Assembly (NCBI RefSeq): GCF_003712195.1
Contig: NZ_RDSD01000005.1
Coordinates: forward strand, 149,444 to 213,443
Source of the DNA: Proteiniphilum sp. X52
GTDB lineage: Bacteria; Bacteroidota; Bacteroidia; Bacteroidales; Dysgonomonadaceae
DNA: 64,000 nt
Direction of reading: 5' to 3'
Shown here: one piece after another, positions 8,514-17,286 of the stretch
Layout: each line of letters starts with the position of its first letter
How positions within the stretch are numbered: position 1 is the stretch's first letter
Made by a program: the position numbers and the translations under genes
Notes under the pieces: model-generated
Told to the model about the DNA's origin: nothing
Databases searched by the model: none
The model's input: the letters and a program-made list of their open reading frames with translations, nothing else

Positions 8514-8894
8514 ATGAGCGAAAAGACGAGATATTCAGACGAGGAATTGGAAGAATTCCGGGCTATCATTAATGAGAAATTGCAGATAGCCAAACAGGAG
8601 TATGAAAATTACCGCGCTGCCGTCACCAATGCCGACGGAAACGACACGGTGGATACCTCTCCTACCTATAAAGTGTTGGAGGAAGGTGCCTCCACACTCT
8701 CCAAAGAAGAAGCGGGAAGGCTGGCACAACGTCAGATGAAGTTTATCCAGAATCTTCAGGCTGCCATGGTGCGCATTGAGAACGGGACTTACGGCATATG
8801 TCGTGAAACCGGCAAACTGATCCCCAAAGAACGTCTTCGCGCGGTGCCCCATGCCACATTGAGTATCGAGGCCAAGTCGCAAAAGAAAAAGTAG
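8514..8894 (+). CDS. TraR/DksA-family protein
   Basis: A 126-residue protein of the TraR/DksA family, which bind the secondary channel of RNA polymerase and adjust promoter choice, often with ppGpp. Residues about 1-90 form the helical hairpin (YSDEELEEFRAIINEKLQIA and RQMKFIQNLQAAMVRIENG). The C-terminal finger reads YGICRETGKLIPKERLRAVPHATL. Only one cysteine of the usual CxxC...CxxC set is left, with threonine, leucine and histidine at or near the other positions. To my knowledge such a depleted finger is normal for this Bacteroidota clade, so a zinc-free fold is likely. It is followed by lspA after 99 bases. Confidence 0.88.
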   Translation: MSEKTRYSDEELEEFRAIINEKLQIAKQEYENYRAAVTNADGNDTVDTSPTYKVLEEGASTLSKEEAGRLAQRQMKFIQNLQAAMVRIENGTYGICRETGKLIPKERLRAVPHATLSIEAKSQKKK

Positions 8895-8993
8895 TCACGT
8901 CCCCGATGAAGACGAGGTTGGTGTCTGTGAAAGTTGAAAGGGGGAGCAATGCTTCTTCCGGGTTTTTTATGCCCGTAAAATAAAGAGAAACTT

Positions 8994-9671
8994 ATGAAGA
9001 AAAGTGTGCGAAACAGATGGATTGCTATTGCCGTTGTTGTGGCGGTGCTCCTTGTCGATCAACTTTCCAAGATATGGGTGAAAACACATATGGGTTTGTA
9101 TGATGCCATTGATGTTTTCGACTGGTTTAAGATCTATTTTGTGGAGAATAACGGCATGGCATTCGGTATTGAGGCGGGAGGAAAATTGTTTCTCTCGCTT
9201 TTCCGTATCGTGGCTGTTGTTTTTATTGTCATTTATCTCTCGCGGCTGATAAAGCAGCATTACGGAGCCGGATTTATCGCCTGTGTGGCGATGATCCTTG
9301 CCGGCGCTTCGGGAAATATCATAGACAGCATCTTCTATGGGGTCATTTTCGAGGCAAGCTATCCGGGACATGTGGCCTCGTTTGTTCCCTGGGGCGAGGG
9401 ATATGCTTCCCTGCTTCACGGCAGAGTCGTGGATATGCTTTACTTTCCCATGGTCAGCGGGACATATCCGGATTGGGTGCCCTTTCTCGGGGGAGAGGAA
9501 TTCCTTTTCTTCCGGTTTATCTTTAATATTGCCGACTCCGCGATTACCGTGGGTGTCATCCTGATACTGCTTTTTTACCGAAGAACATTATCCTGTTCAT
9601 TGCTCTCCAAGAGCGAGCGTGAAAGACTGGAAAAAGAAAAACAAGATCAGCCATTCGCAAGTGAAGAGTAG
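8994..9671 (+). CDS. lspA: lipoprotein signal peptidase (signal peptidase II)
   Basis: A 225-residue integral membrane aspartyl protease that removes signal peptides from diacylglyceryl-modified prolipoproteins. It has four predicted membrane helices. The family motifs are VENNGMAFG after the first helix, ASGNIIDS with the first catalytic aspartate, and FNIADSAI with the second. It is longer than the E. coli enzyme (164 residues) because of an insertion between the catalytic aspartates (ASYPGHVASFVPWGEG and what follows) and a charged C-terminal tail; the insertion is usual in Bacteroidota. The next gene, itself encoding a lipoprotein, overlaps the 3' end. Confidence 0.96.
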   Translation: MKKSVRNRWIAIAVVVAVLLVDQLSKIWVKTHMGLYDAIDVFDWFKIYFVENNGMAFGIEAGGKLFLSLFRIVAVVFIVIYLSRLIKQHYGAGFIACVAMILAGASGNIIDSIFYGVIFEASYPGHVASFVPWGEGYASLLHGRVVDMLYFPMVSGTYPDWVPFLGGEEFLFFRFIFNIADSAITVGVILILLFYRRTLSCSLLSKSERERLEKEKQDQPFASEE

Positions 9672-10575
9672 AAAGAGTGTCGCATATTTGTTCCTGTTCA
9701 TTCTATTAGGCGGACTGGCCTGCTCCTGTCAGAACCGTCCCAGGGAGGTGTTGAACAGAAAACAGATGGAACGGCTGATGTATGATGTGTATATCGCCGA
9801 GGCAACCATGGAAAACGACTATCACCATTTCGACACTCCCGAGAAGAAAGAAGCGTATATCAATAAGGTGTTTCAGTTACATAAAACCACTCAGGCGCAG
9901 TGGGATACCTCGTTGTCATGGTATTCCGACAGAATCGATCTCTATCTGAAAATGAATGACTCGGTAAAGGCTCGCCTGCAGCGTGCCCGGCAAGAAATTG
10001 ATGCTGTGATGGCACAGCAGGCCCAGGGGCAACAGATCGATCCCGCACAACTACCCCCCTCTTACCTGCCTCCTGTGTATATGTTCTCGATGCCTGATGC
10101 AAAAAGAGGACTCCGCTTCCGCCTGGATTCCGCGGACATTTCTTCCAAAGTCATCGGAGAAGATTTTCTGTTTACTTTCAGCACAATAGGAATCCCGTCC
10201 CGGTTTCCCTCTTCCCTTACATCATTGATTACAATGGTTTATTCAGATACTACCATCTACCGATTCCGGAAAATAAGGGAAAATAAAACTTACGAACTCA
10301 CCGGGTCAAAGTATATTCCCGGAGATACGATCACTGAAATAAGAGGCTTTATACATCTGCAGGACGCGACGGGTGTGATGCCTCACATCCAATTATACAA
10401 TATATTTTTCGGAGATATACAGTCAGCCGTGTTAGGAACAGACACTTTAAGGATGGGGTTGGATACGCTGGATGGGGAACCGTTAAATCCTGATTCTGCC
10501 GCGCTTCCAGTCCCGGATTCCATCCGTTTTTTTCAACCTGATTCCCTGCAAGAGATGCAACATGATTCCCCATAG
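9661..10575 (+). CDS. DUF4296-domain lipoprotein
   Basis: A Bacteroidota-specific protein with the DUF4296 region near its N-terminus (about residues 30-120: MERLMYDVYIAEATMEND, then KKEAYINKVFQLH). Start choice is uncertain. GTG at 9661 gives a canonical lipoprotein signal (basic start, hydrophobic core YLFLFILLGGLA, then CSC) and only an 11-base overlap with lspA. ATG at 9619 would add 14 polar residues and overlap lspA by 53 bases. The lysine-rich N-terminal and proline-rich C-terminal parts suggest a surface or periplasmic anchor. Function is unknown. Position after lspA is consistent with a shared transcript. Confidence 0.8.
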   Translation: MKSRKSVAYLFLFILLGGLACSCQNRPREVLNRKQMERLMYDVYIAEATMENDYHHFDTPEKKEAYINKVFQLHKTTQAQWDTSLSWYSDRIDLYLKMNDSVKARLQRARQEIDAVMAQQAQGQQIDPAQLPPSYLPPVYMFSMPDAKRGLRFRLDSADISSKVIGEDFLFTFSTIGIPSRFPSSLTSLITMVYSDTTIYRFRKIRENKTYELTGSKYIPGDTITEIRGFIHLQDATGVMPHIQLYNIFFGDIQSAVLGTDTLRMGLDTLDGEPLNPDSAALPVPDSIRFFQPDSLQEMQHDSP

Positions 10576-10619
10576 AGAAAAGTGATATGTCATAATGACT
10601 TATATTTTAGATAAATTGC

Positions 10620-10628
10620 TATATTTGC
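10620..10628 (+). promoter_or_regulatory. ppdK promoter -7 element
   Basis: TATATTTGC, an exact Bacteroidota -7 element, 59 bases before the ppdK ATG. The leader is very AT-rich. No strong -33 TTG is seen at the usual distance. Confidence 0.6.
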
Positions 10629-10687
10629 GGATATAATAAAAATAATAATAAAATTTTAACATTTACTTGTCGTAATTTAACATCAAA

Positions 10688-13405
10688 ATGAAAAAAAAGA
10701 GAGTTTATACCTTTGGAAACGGTGCGGCTGAAGGGCGGGCAGATATGAAAAACCTGCTTGGCGGGAAGGGAGCGAATCTTGCAGAAATGAATTTAATTGG
10801 CGTTCCCGTTCCTCCGGGTTTCACTATTACTACTGAAGTCTGTACGGAATATAACGAATTGGGTAGAGATTATGTGGTAGGTCTGCTGAAAGAGGAGGTA
10901 GAGAAAGCGGTAGCCCAAATTGAAGAGCTGACAGGCACAAAGTTCGGGGACAAGGAGAATCCCTGTCTGGTGTCTGTCCGTTCCGGCTCGCGAGTATCCA
11001 TGCCCGGAATGATGGACACCGTGTTAAATCTTGGCTTGAATGATGATGCCGTGGAAGGAATTGCCAGGAAGTCGGGTAATGAGCGTTTTGCCTGGGATTC
11101 CTATCGCCGTTTTGTGCAGATGTATGGGGATGTGGTGTTGGGAATGAAGCCCCAAAGTAAGGAAGACATCGATCCTTTCGAAGAGATTATGGATGAGGTG
11201 AAGGAATCCAAAGGAATAGAACTGGATACCGATCTTACCACCGACGATCTGAAAGAACTTGTGAAAAAATTCAAGACGGCTGTAAAGGAAAATACCGGCA
11301 ATGAGTTTCCGGTAGATCCCTGGGATCAGTTGTGGGGAGCTGTCTGTGCCGTATTCGACAGTTGGATGAATGAACGCGCGATCCTTTATCGTAAGATGAA
11401 CAATATCCCTGAAGAGTGGGGTACCGCTGTCAATGTGCAGGCCATGGTGTATGGCAATATGGGTAAGACCTCCGGTACGGGAGTTGCTTTCACCCGCGAT
11501 GCTGCTACCGGGGAAGATATCTTCAACGGTGAATATCTGATCGACGCACAGGGAGAAGATGTGGTGGCCGGAGTACGCACACCTCAACAGATCACCATCG
11601 AGGGATCCCGTCGTTGGGCAAAACTGCAGGGTGTTTCCGAAGAGGAGCGTGCCGCAAAATATCCCTCACTCGAAGAAGCGCTTCCCGAGTGTGCAAAGGA
11701 ATTAATTGAAGTTCAGCAGAAGCTGGAGGATTATTTCAAGGATATGCAGGACCTGGAGTTCACCATCCAGGACGGAAAACTCTGGTTATTGCAGACCCGT
11801 GGTGGAAAACGTACCGGTGCTGCGATGGTGAAAATCGCCATTGACATGCTCCACCAGGGATATATTGATGAAAAAACCGCGCTCAAACGGTGTGACCCTG
11901 AAAAGTTGGATGAGTTGCTCCATCCTGTGTTCGATAAGAAATTGTTAGCCCAGGCAAAACCGCTGACCAATGGTCTGCCCGCTTCCCCGGGAGCTGCTAC
12001 CGGTCAGGTGGTTTTTCATGCCGATGAGGCCGAAGAATGGAGCAAGCAAGGCAAAAAAGTGATCCTTTGCCGTATTGAGACATCGCCCGAAGATTTACGT
12101 GGCATGGCTACTGCGCAAGGAATCCTTACCGCACGCGGCGGAATGACTTCCCATGCAGCCGTAGTGGCAAGAGGAATGGGTAAATGTTGTGTCTCGGCTG
12201 CCAACCATGTGGTGATCAATTATAAAGAACGTACCATGACCATTGGCGGCAAGGAGCTGAAAGAGGGAGACTGGATATCATTGAACGGCTCCACCGGTCT
12301 TGTGTATGAAGGTAGGATAGAGACCCAGGATGCTGAACTGGATGGCGATTTCAACGAATTGATGGAGATCGCCGATAAATATGCCCGTATGGATGTGAGA
12401 ACCAATGCCGACACCCCGCGTGACGCCAAAGTGGCCCGCGATTTTGGAGCTAGGGGTATTGGCTTGTGCCGTACGGAACATATGTTCTTTGAAGAAGATA
12501 AGATCATTCCCATGAGGGAGATGATCCTCGCGAAAGATGAGGAGGGGCGTAGAAAAGCGTTGGAAAAACTGCTCCCATTGCAGAAAAAGGATTTTGCCGG
12601 AATTTTCAGGGCGATGGACGGCCTGCCCGTTACTGTCCGCCTGCTTGATCCGCCATTGCACGAGTTTGTCCCCCACGATGAAAAAGGGCAGATGGAAATG
12701 GCCAGGGTGATGGGAATCTCTTACAAAGATATTCACGAACGGGTGGAAGGATTGCTCGAATCGAACCCGATGCTCGGATTGCGTGGTTGCCGCCTTGGAA
12801 ACCTCTATCCGGAAATCACCGAGATGCAGGCCCGTGCCATCATGGAAGTGGCCATTGAACTGAAGAAAGAAGGTATTGGCGCTTGTCCTGAAATCATGGT
12901 TCCCCTCACCGGTATCGTCCATGAGTTCAAAGCTCAGAAAGACATCATCGAAAATACCATCCAAAAAGTATTTGCAGAAAAGAACGATTCGGTGGAATAT
13001 AAGATCGGCACGATGATTGAGATACCTCGCGCGGCGCTTACGGCGCATAAGATTGCCAGAGAGGCCGACTTCTTCTCGTTCGGGACCAACGACCTTACGC
13101 AAATGACCTTCGGTTATAGCCGCGACGACGTGGCTAAATTCCTGCCGATGTATCTGGATAAGGGAATCCTGAAACATGATCCGTTTGCGGTAATCGACCA
13201 AAATGGAGTGGGACAGCTGGTAAGTATGGCTGTGCAGAAAGGACGTGAAGTCAGACCCACCCTTAAGTGCGGCATTTGTGGAGAGCACGGGGGTGAACCC
13301 TCGTCAGTGAAATTCTGCCATACGGTGGGACTGAACTATGTTTCCTGTTCACCGTTCCGTGTGCCTATTGCACGCTTGGCCGCGGCACAGGCGGCGATCG
13401 GATAG
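10688..13405 (+). CDS. ppdK: pyruvate, phosphate dikinase
   Basis: A 905-residue enzyme converting pyruvate, ATP and phosphate to phosphoenolpyruvate, AMP and pyrophosphate, and the reverse, used in glycolysis and gluconeogenesis of anaerobes. The N-terminal ATP-grasp domain begins at GGKGANLAEM. The swivelling phosphohistidine domain carries TSHAAVVARGMGK with the catalytic histidine at residue 489. The C-terminal PEP-utiliser TIM barrel includes GLCRTEHMFFE, GTNDLTQMTFGYSRDD and the cysteine-containing CGICGEHGGEP. Length is typical for bacterial PPDK. It is monocistronic, with its own promoter and a terminator after it. A PPDK regulatory protein gene is not seen in the window. Confidence 0.98.
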   Translation: MKKKRVYTFGNGAAEGRADMKNLLGGKGANLAEMNLIGVPVPPGFTITTEVCTEYNELGRDYVVGLLKEEVEKAVAQIEELTGTKFGDKENPCLVSVRSGSRVSMPGMMDTVLNLGLNDDAVEGIARKSGNERFAWDSYRRFVQMYGDVVLGMKPQSKEDIDPFEEIMDEVKESKGIELDTDLTTDDLKELVKKFKTAVKENTGNEFPVDPWDQLWGAVCAVFDSWMNERAILYRKMNNIPEEWGTAVNVQAMVYGNMGKTSGTGVAFTRDAATGEDIFNGEYLIDAQGEDVVAGVRTPQQITIEGSRRWAKLQGVSEEERAAKYPSLEEALPECAKELIEVQQKLEDYFKDMQDLEFTIQDGKLWLLQTRGGKRTGAAMVKIAIDMLHQGYIDEKTALKRCDPEKLDELLHPVFDKKLLAQAKPLTNGLPASPGAATGQVVFHADEAEEWSKQGKKVILCRIETSPEDLRGMATAQGILTARGGMTSHAAVVARGMGKCCVSAANHVVINYKERTMTIGGKELKEGDWISLNGSTGLVYEGRIETQDAELDGDFNELMEIADKYARMDVRTNADTPRDAKVARDFGARGIGLCRTEHMFFEEDKIIPMREMILAKDEEGRRKALEKLLPLQKKDFAGIFRAMDGLPVTVRLLDPPLHEFVPHDEKGQMEMARVMGISYKDIHERVEGLLESNPMLGLRGCRLGNLYPEITEMQARAIMEVAIELKKEGIGACPEIMVPLTGIVHEFKAQKDIIENTIQKVFAEKNDSVEYKIGTMIEIPRAALTAHKIAREADFFSFGTNDLTQMTFGYSRDDVAKFLPMYLDKGILKHDPFAVIDQNGVGQLVSMAVQKGREVRPTLKCGICGEHGGEPSSVKFCHTVGLNYVSCSPFRVPIARLAAAQAAIG

Positions 13406-13427
13406 GCATCTTTTTGGACATCTCATT

Positions 13428-13461
13428 GCAGAGGCGCCCCAACGGCGTCTCTGCCTGTTTT
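13428..13461 (+). terminator. rho-independent terminator of ppdK
   Basis: An 11-bp stem, GCAGAGGCGCC paired with GGCGTCTCTGC (one G-T pair), around the loop CCAAC, followed by CTGTTTT. It begins 23 bases after the ppdK stop. Confidence 0.75.
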
Positions 13462-13575
13462 ATAACCGTCAATCCTTTATAACTACTTTTAACCATCAAA
13501 CTATTTTGCTACTAAGCGGATTATCATTACTTTTACATCAGTATTTTAATGGGATGGTGTGATGATTTGATTATC

Positions 13576-13709
13576 GCGAGTTCCATATACCGAAATAAAA
13601 AAATAAAATAATCATATGAAACGAGCATGATAATCATTATCACACAAGATCATGACTAAAGCGAGTTCCATATGACACCATTGAAAATAAATATTTTAGT
13701 CATATGAAA
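13576..13709 (+). repeat. imperfect duplication of the leader of the SurA-like gene
   Basis: GCGAGTTCCATAT occurs at 13576 and again at 13661. CATATGAAA occurs at 13613 and again at 13701, where its ATG is the start codon of the downstream gene. The two copies are offset by 85-88 bases, so the leader, including the start codon context, looks duplicated with the upstream copy decayed. Between them is the palindrome GATAAT-C-ATTATC. No clear TAnnTTTG promoter was found here. Confidence 0.55.
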
Positions 13710-15071
13710 TATTCAGTGAAGATATTTTCTATTATCGTGTTGTTATTCGCTTCCGGTCTGATGTTCGCCCAAAATAATGTGATCGATGAAATCGTATGGG
13801 TGGTAGGCGATGAAGCTATCCTGAAATCAGAAGTGGAAGAATACCGCAAAGAGATTCTGATGCAGAATCAGCGCATTGAAGGTGACCCCTATTGTTTCAT
13901 TCCCGAGCAGCTGGCTGTCAGGAAACTGTTTCTCGATCAGGCGAAATTGGACAGTATTACGGTACAGGAATCACAGGTGACCCGTTCTCTTGAGTATATG
14001 ATCAATGAATATATTGCTTCCGTTGGTTCGGTAGAGAGGTTGGAAGAGTATTGGGGTAAAAGTATCAGCGCAATCCGGGAAGACATGCGTGACCAGATTC
14101 GTGAGCAACAGCTTATAGAAGGAGTGCAGCAGAAACATTTTGGGAACGTGCAATTGACCCCTTCCGAAATCCGGAAGTACTATAACAGCCTTCCGCAGGA
14201 TAGCTTGCCCTTTATTTCGACTACGTTGGAAGTACAAATTATTACCGTGGAGCCCGAAATCCCGTTGGAGGAAATCGATAAGGTGAAAGCCCAACTGCGT
14301 AATTTTACGGAACAGATAACCAGTGGAAAGAACACCTTTTCCACACTGGCATTGCTTCATTCCGAAGATCCGGGAAGCGCGCTCAGGGGAGGAGAACTCG
14401 GTTTCATGAGCCGCTCCACCTTGTCTCCTGAATTTGCCAATGTGGCCTTCACGCTGAATGATCCGCAAAAAGTATCGAATGTGGTGGAAACAGAGTATGG
14501 TTTTCATATTATCCAGTTGATCGAGCGGAGAAACGATATGGGGAATTTCCGGCATATACTGTTGAAACCCAAAGCACCCAAGGTGTCTCTCGACACGGCG
14601 CTGATCCGTCTCGATTCCATCAGGACAGGGATCACGGCCAAAAAGATCACGTTCGATGACGCGGCCACTTATCTCTCCGCGGATAAAGATACCCGGAATA
14701 ACAGGGGGATCATGGTGAACAATACTCCCAGAAGCCCCAATGCCGGCACGCCCCGTTTTGCGCTGAACGAGTTGAATCAGGATATTGCGAAGATTGCGGG
14801 AGAGATGGCAAAAGGAGAGGTGTCCGAGCCGTTTATTATGATGAATGACAAAGGACGCGAAGTGGCAGCCCTCATTAAAATTACCGACCGGAATGAAGGG
14901 CATAGGGCCAATATCAATAACGATTATCAGGTTATCAAACAAATGGCTGAGAATGCCAAACAGCAAAAGCTTGTGGATGAATGGCTGCAGGATAAGATCC
15001 GGAAAACCTATGTCCGCATAGATCCGCAATGGCAGGGATGCGAGTATAAATATAGGGATTGGTTAAAGTAA
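13704..15071 (+). CDS. SurA-like periplasmic peptidyl-prolyl isomerase
   Basis: A 455-residue periplasmic foldase. A signal peptide (cleaved near MFAQ) is followed by a SurA-type chaperone region (VIDEIVWVVGDEAILKSEVE, about residues 25-44). A parvulin domain comes next, with STLALLHSEDPGSALRGGEL, LGFMSRSTLSPEFANVAF and VETEYGFHIIQLIERR, then a second, more divergent one. This order matches SurA, which escorts outer-membrane proteins to the BAM complex. It is cotranscribed with the OstA/LptA-like gene 21 bases later, so the pair may serve outer-membrane assembly together. Bacteroidota often carry several SurA-like paralogues, so I do not assign the symbol surA. Confidence 0.9.
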   Translation: MKYSVKIFSIIVLLFASGLMFAQNNVIDEIVWVVGDEAILKSEVEEYRKEILMQNQRIEGDPYCFIPEQLAVRKLFLDQAKLDSITVQESQVTRSLEYMINEYIASVGSVERLEEYWGKSISAIREDMRDQIREQQLIEGVQQKHFGNVQLTPSEIRKYYNSLPQDSLPFISTTLEVQIITVEPEIPLEEIDKVKAQLRNFTEQITSGKNTFSTLALLHSEDPGSALRGGELGFMSRSTLSPEFANVAFTLNDPQKVSNVVETEYGFHIIQLIERRNDMGNFRHILLKPKAPKVSLDTALIRLDSIRTGITAKKITFDDAATYLSADKDTRNNRGIMVNNTPRSPNAGTPRFALNELNQDIAKIAGEMAKGEVSEPFIMMNDKGREVAALIKITDRNEGHRANINNDYQVIKQMAENAKQQKLVDEWLQDKIRKTYVRIDPQWQGCEYKYRDWLK

Positions 15072-15092
15072 AGTAAAGGCTTTCTTATAACA

Positions 15093-16718
15093 ATGGAGAA
15101 ACAACGCTCGCATTCTTTCCGTGGAAGCAAATTCCTGTCGGGCCTGCTTTCGCTCATTATAATGTCGGCTTATGCACAGCAACCACCCATGCGGCAGTCT
15201 GTCGGAGAGCCGCCTGTCGAGATCGTGGAAATGCGGCGGGCTGATTTGTTGAGTAAAAGGGACGGATTGGATGCGCAGATCTTTACGGGCAATGTGATCT
15301 TCTATCATGAGGGAGCGTTCATGTATTGCGATAGTGCTTACCTCTATCAGCAAGCCAATACGTTTGAAGCATTCAGTAATGTGAGGATGGAGCAGGGGGA
15401 CACCATCTTTGTGTACGGTGATTACCTGCACTACGATGGGAATATCCGCTTGGCCAGGCTTCGCGACAACATACGGATGGAGGATCGTACCGCCACGCTC
15501 TTTACCGATAGCCTTGATTACGATCGGTCGGCCAATCTCGGATATTACTTTGATGGAGGGATGTTGGTAGACGAGGAGAACGAGTTGACCTCTTATTGGG
15601 GGCAATATAGTCCCGTCACCAAGGAGGCGCTGTTCAGCGACAGCGTGAAACTGGTCAATGAAGATTATATTATTTACGCCGATACGCTGAAATACAATAC
15701 CGAATCGAAATTTGCCGATATCCTCGGACCTTCGCGTATTGTATCGGACAGCGGTTATGTCCATACAAGCAAGGGATGGTATAACACCGTGACAGATGAT
15801 TCCAAATTGTTGGATCGTTCGCAAGTCTATAGCAATGACGGAACAAAAGTGCTTATCGGAGACACCATTCTCTATAACCGTCAAACGGGTTTGGGTGAGG
15901 TCTTTGGCGATATGTTCCTCGAGGACAGGGCGCAAAAAGCCATCCTGCGGGGGAATTACGGTTACTATGACGAAAAAACGGAATACGGGATGGCTACCGG
16001 CAGGGCATATGCCATCGACTACTCTCAAGGGGACAGCCTGTTCGTGCACGGTGACACGCTCATCATGAAAACCGATTCGATACATCGCGAGGTAAAGGCT
16101 TTCTATGATGTGAGGTTCTACCGCTCCGATCTTCAGGGGGTGTGTGACTCGTTGCACTACGCGTCGGCCGACTCCATGCTCTATATGATTGGCGATCCCG
16201 TGGTATGGAGCGATAATAATCAGGTGTCGGGGAATCAGATCGATATCTTTCTGAATGATTCCACCATCGAAAAAGCCATTGTCAAGGATTATGCATTGGC
16301 TATTCAGAAGAGAATAGAAGAGGATCAGTTCAATCAATTGAGTGGGAGAGATATGACCGCTTTCTTTCGCGGCGGGGAACTCTATCATGTGTTGGTGGAA
16401 GGGGACGCCGTAACGTTATATTATGCGGTACAGGAAGATAGCACCATCATCGGGCTGAACAGGATGGAGAGCGCTTATCTGGAAATAGATACGGAAAATA
16501 ACCAGATTACAAAGTTAAAAACATATTCTGCCACCTCAGGCGTTATGACTCCTTTACCCCTGTTAAAACCCGAAGAGACCCGGCTGAAAGATTTTGTCTG
16601 GCTCGATTATTTGCGTCCTACTGGCCCTGATGATATATTCCGCGGTAACCAACGGCGTAGCTCCGAAGCTGCCGAGCCCCGTCGGGGGCGTTTTGAGAGG
16701 GAAGATATCACACTCTGA
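15093..16718 (+). CDS. OstA/LptA-like outer-membrane biogenesis protein
   Basis: A 541-residue secreted protein with a signal peptide ending near AYAQQ. It consists of repeated short beta strands typical of the OstA/LptA beta-jellyroll fold: phrases such as FTGNVIFYHEGAFMYCDSA, VYGDYLHYDGNIRLARL and RDNIRMEDRTATLFTDSLDY recur at about 25-30 residues with the 'D(S/T)L.YD' pattern. LptA-type proteins form the periplasmic bridge carrying lipopolysaccharide to the outer membrane. The Bacteroidota form is larger than E. coli LptA (185 residues) because it holds more repeats. The final 25 residues are basic and proline-rich. LPS transport is inferred from fold; it is placed next to a foldase gene. 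Confidence 0.85.
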   Translation: MEKQRSHSFRGSKFLSGLLSLIIMSAYAQQPPMRQSVGEPPVEIVEMRRADLLSKRDGLDAQIFTGNVIFYHEGAFMYCDSAYLYQQANTFEAFSNVRMEQGDTIFVYGDYLHYDGNIRLARLRDNIRMEDRTATLFTDSLDYDRSANLGYYFDGGMLVDEENELTSYWGQYSPVTKEALFSDSVKLVNEDYIIYADTLKYNTESKFADILGPSRIVSDSGYVHTSKGWYNTVTDDSKLLDRSQVYSNDGTKVLIGDTILYNRQTGLGEVFGDMFLEDRAQKAILRGNYGYYDEKTEYGMATGRAYAIDYSQGDSLFVHGDTLIMKTDSIHREVKAFYDVRFYRSDLQGVCDSLHYASADSMLYMIGDPVVWSDNNQVSGNQIDIFLNDSTIEKAIVKDYALAIQKRIEEDQFNQLSGRDMTAFFRGGELYHVLVEGDAVTLYYAVQEDSTIIGLNRMESAYLEIDTENNQITKLKTYSATSGVMTPLPLLKPEETRLKDFVWLDYLRPTGPDDIFRGNQRRSSEAAEPRRGRFEREDITL

Positions 16719-16744
16719 TCCTTTTCTCCCCACGACAATAATAC

Positions 16745-16922
16745 AAGCAAGCTTGGCTTACCTCTCGAGTTTTCGTATATTTGTAGAATATAAGATGCGT
16801 CTCGGGCAAGCTCAAGCAAGCTTGGCTTACCTCTCGACTTTCATTATATTTGTAGAATACAAGATGCGTCTCGGGTAAGCTCAAGCAAGCTTGGCTTACC
16901 TCTCGACTTTCATTATATTTGT
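16745..16922 (+). promoter_or_regulatory. triplicated 69-bp promoter repeat upstream of the mutL operon
   Basis: Two full copies and one partial copy of a 69-bp unit start at 16745, 16814 and 16883 with few differences. Each contains TTG (first copy 16753-16755) followed after 20 bases by TATATTTG (16776-16783, 16845-16852, 16914-16921), that is, a complete Bacteroidota promoter. The last copy lies 23 bases before the ATG at 16945. The unit also carries the palindrome CAAGCTTG, and at the second junction GGTAAGC faces GCTTACC. Recent tandem duplication is likely because the copies are nearly identical. Confidence 0.8.
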
Positions 16923-16944
16923 AAAAACCAAACAGCAGCTTATT

Positions 16945-17268
16945 ATGGGTATTTTCTTTTTTTACAATAACCGCAAGCCGCGTAAATTCAATTATACGCC
17001 TATCCTTTACAATCCGGAAGAGGAGGAACGCAAGAAGAACTTGCGGGACCGGATCGAGAAGGTCAAAAGAGAGATGGGTGTGCTGCCGGAGGAAAAAACA
17101 GCCGAAAAGAAAGACTTTAAGGCGGAATTTGTCTCTCAAACACGTCATCTGAAAAAACGTAAAGAAAGGGAAAGTTCCGGGAGAAATTCTTTTTTTGCCA
17201 ATAATGGATTACTTGTCATTATTCTGGTGGTCCTTTTCGCGATCTTCTTCTTCTGGTTTTTACGATAG
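16945..17268 (+). CDS. small tail-anchored membrane protein of unknown function
   Basis: A 107-residue protein. The N-terminal 20 residues are hydrophobic/aromatic then basic (GIFFFYNNRKPRKFNYTP). The middle is a highly charged, helix-forming stretch (EEEERKKNLRDRIEKVKREM). One membrane helix closes the protein (LLVIILVVLFAIFFFWFL). The upstream in-frame ATG at 16891 lies inside the promoter repeat, so the start after the third promoter copy (16945) is preferred. The gene ends 18 bases before mutL and should share its promoters. I do not recognise a family beyond a Bacteroidota hypothetical protein; a link to mismatch repair is not implied. Confidence 0.75.
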   Translation: MGIFFFYNNRKPRKFNYTPILYNPEEEERKKNLRDRIEKVKREMGVLPEEKTAEKKDFKAEFVSQTRHLKKRKERESSGRNSFFANNGLLVIILVVLFAIFFFWFLR

Positions 17269-17286
17269 ATAGCACAGAAACACACC

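Noticed and set aside
9619..9660. ATG at 9619 as start of the DUF4296 lipoprotein
   Set aside because: It would overlap lspA by 53 bases and put 14 extra polar residues before the lipoprotein signal. GTG at 9661 is preferred, though not proven.
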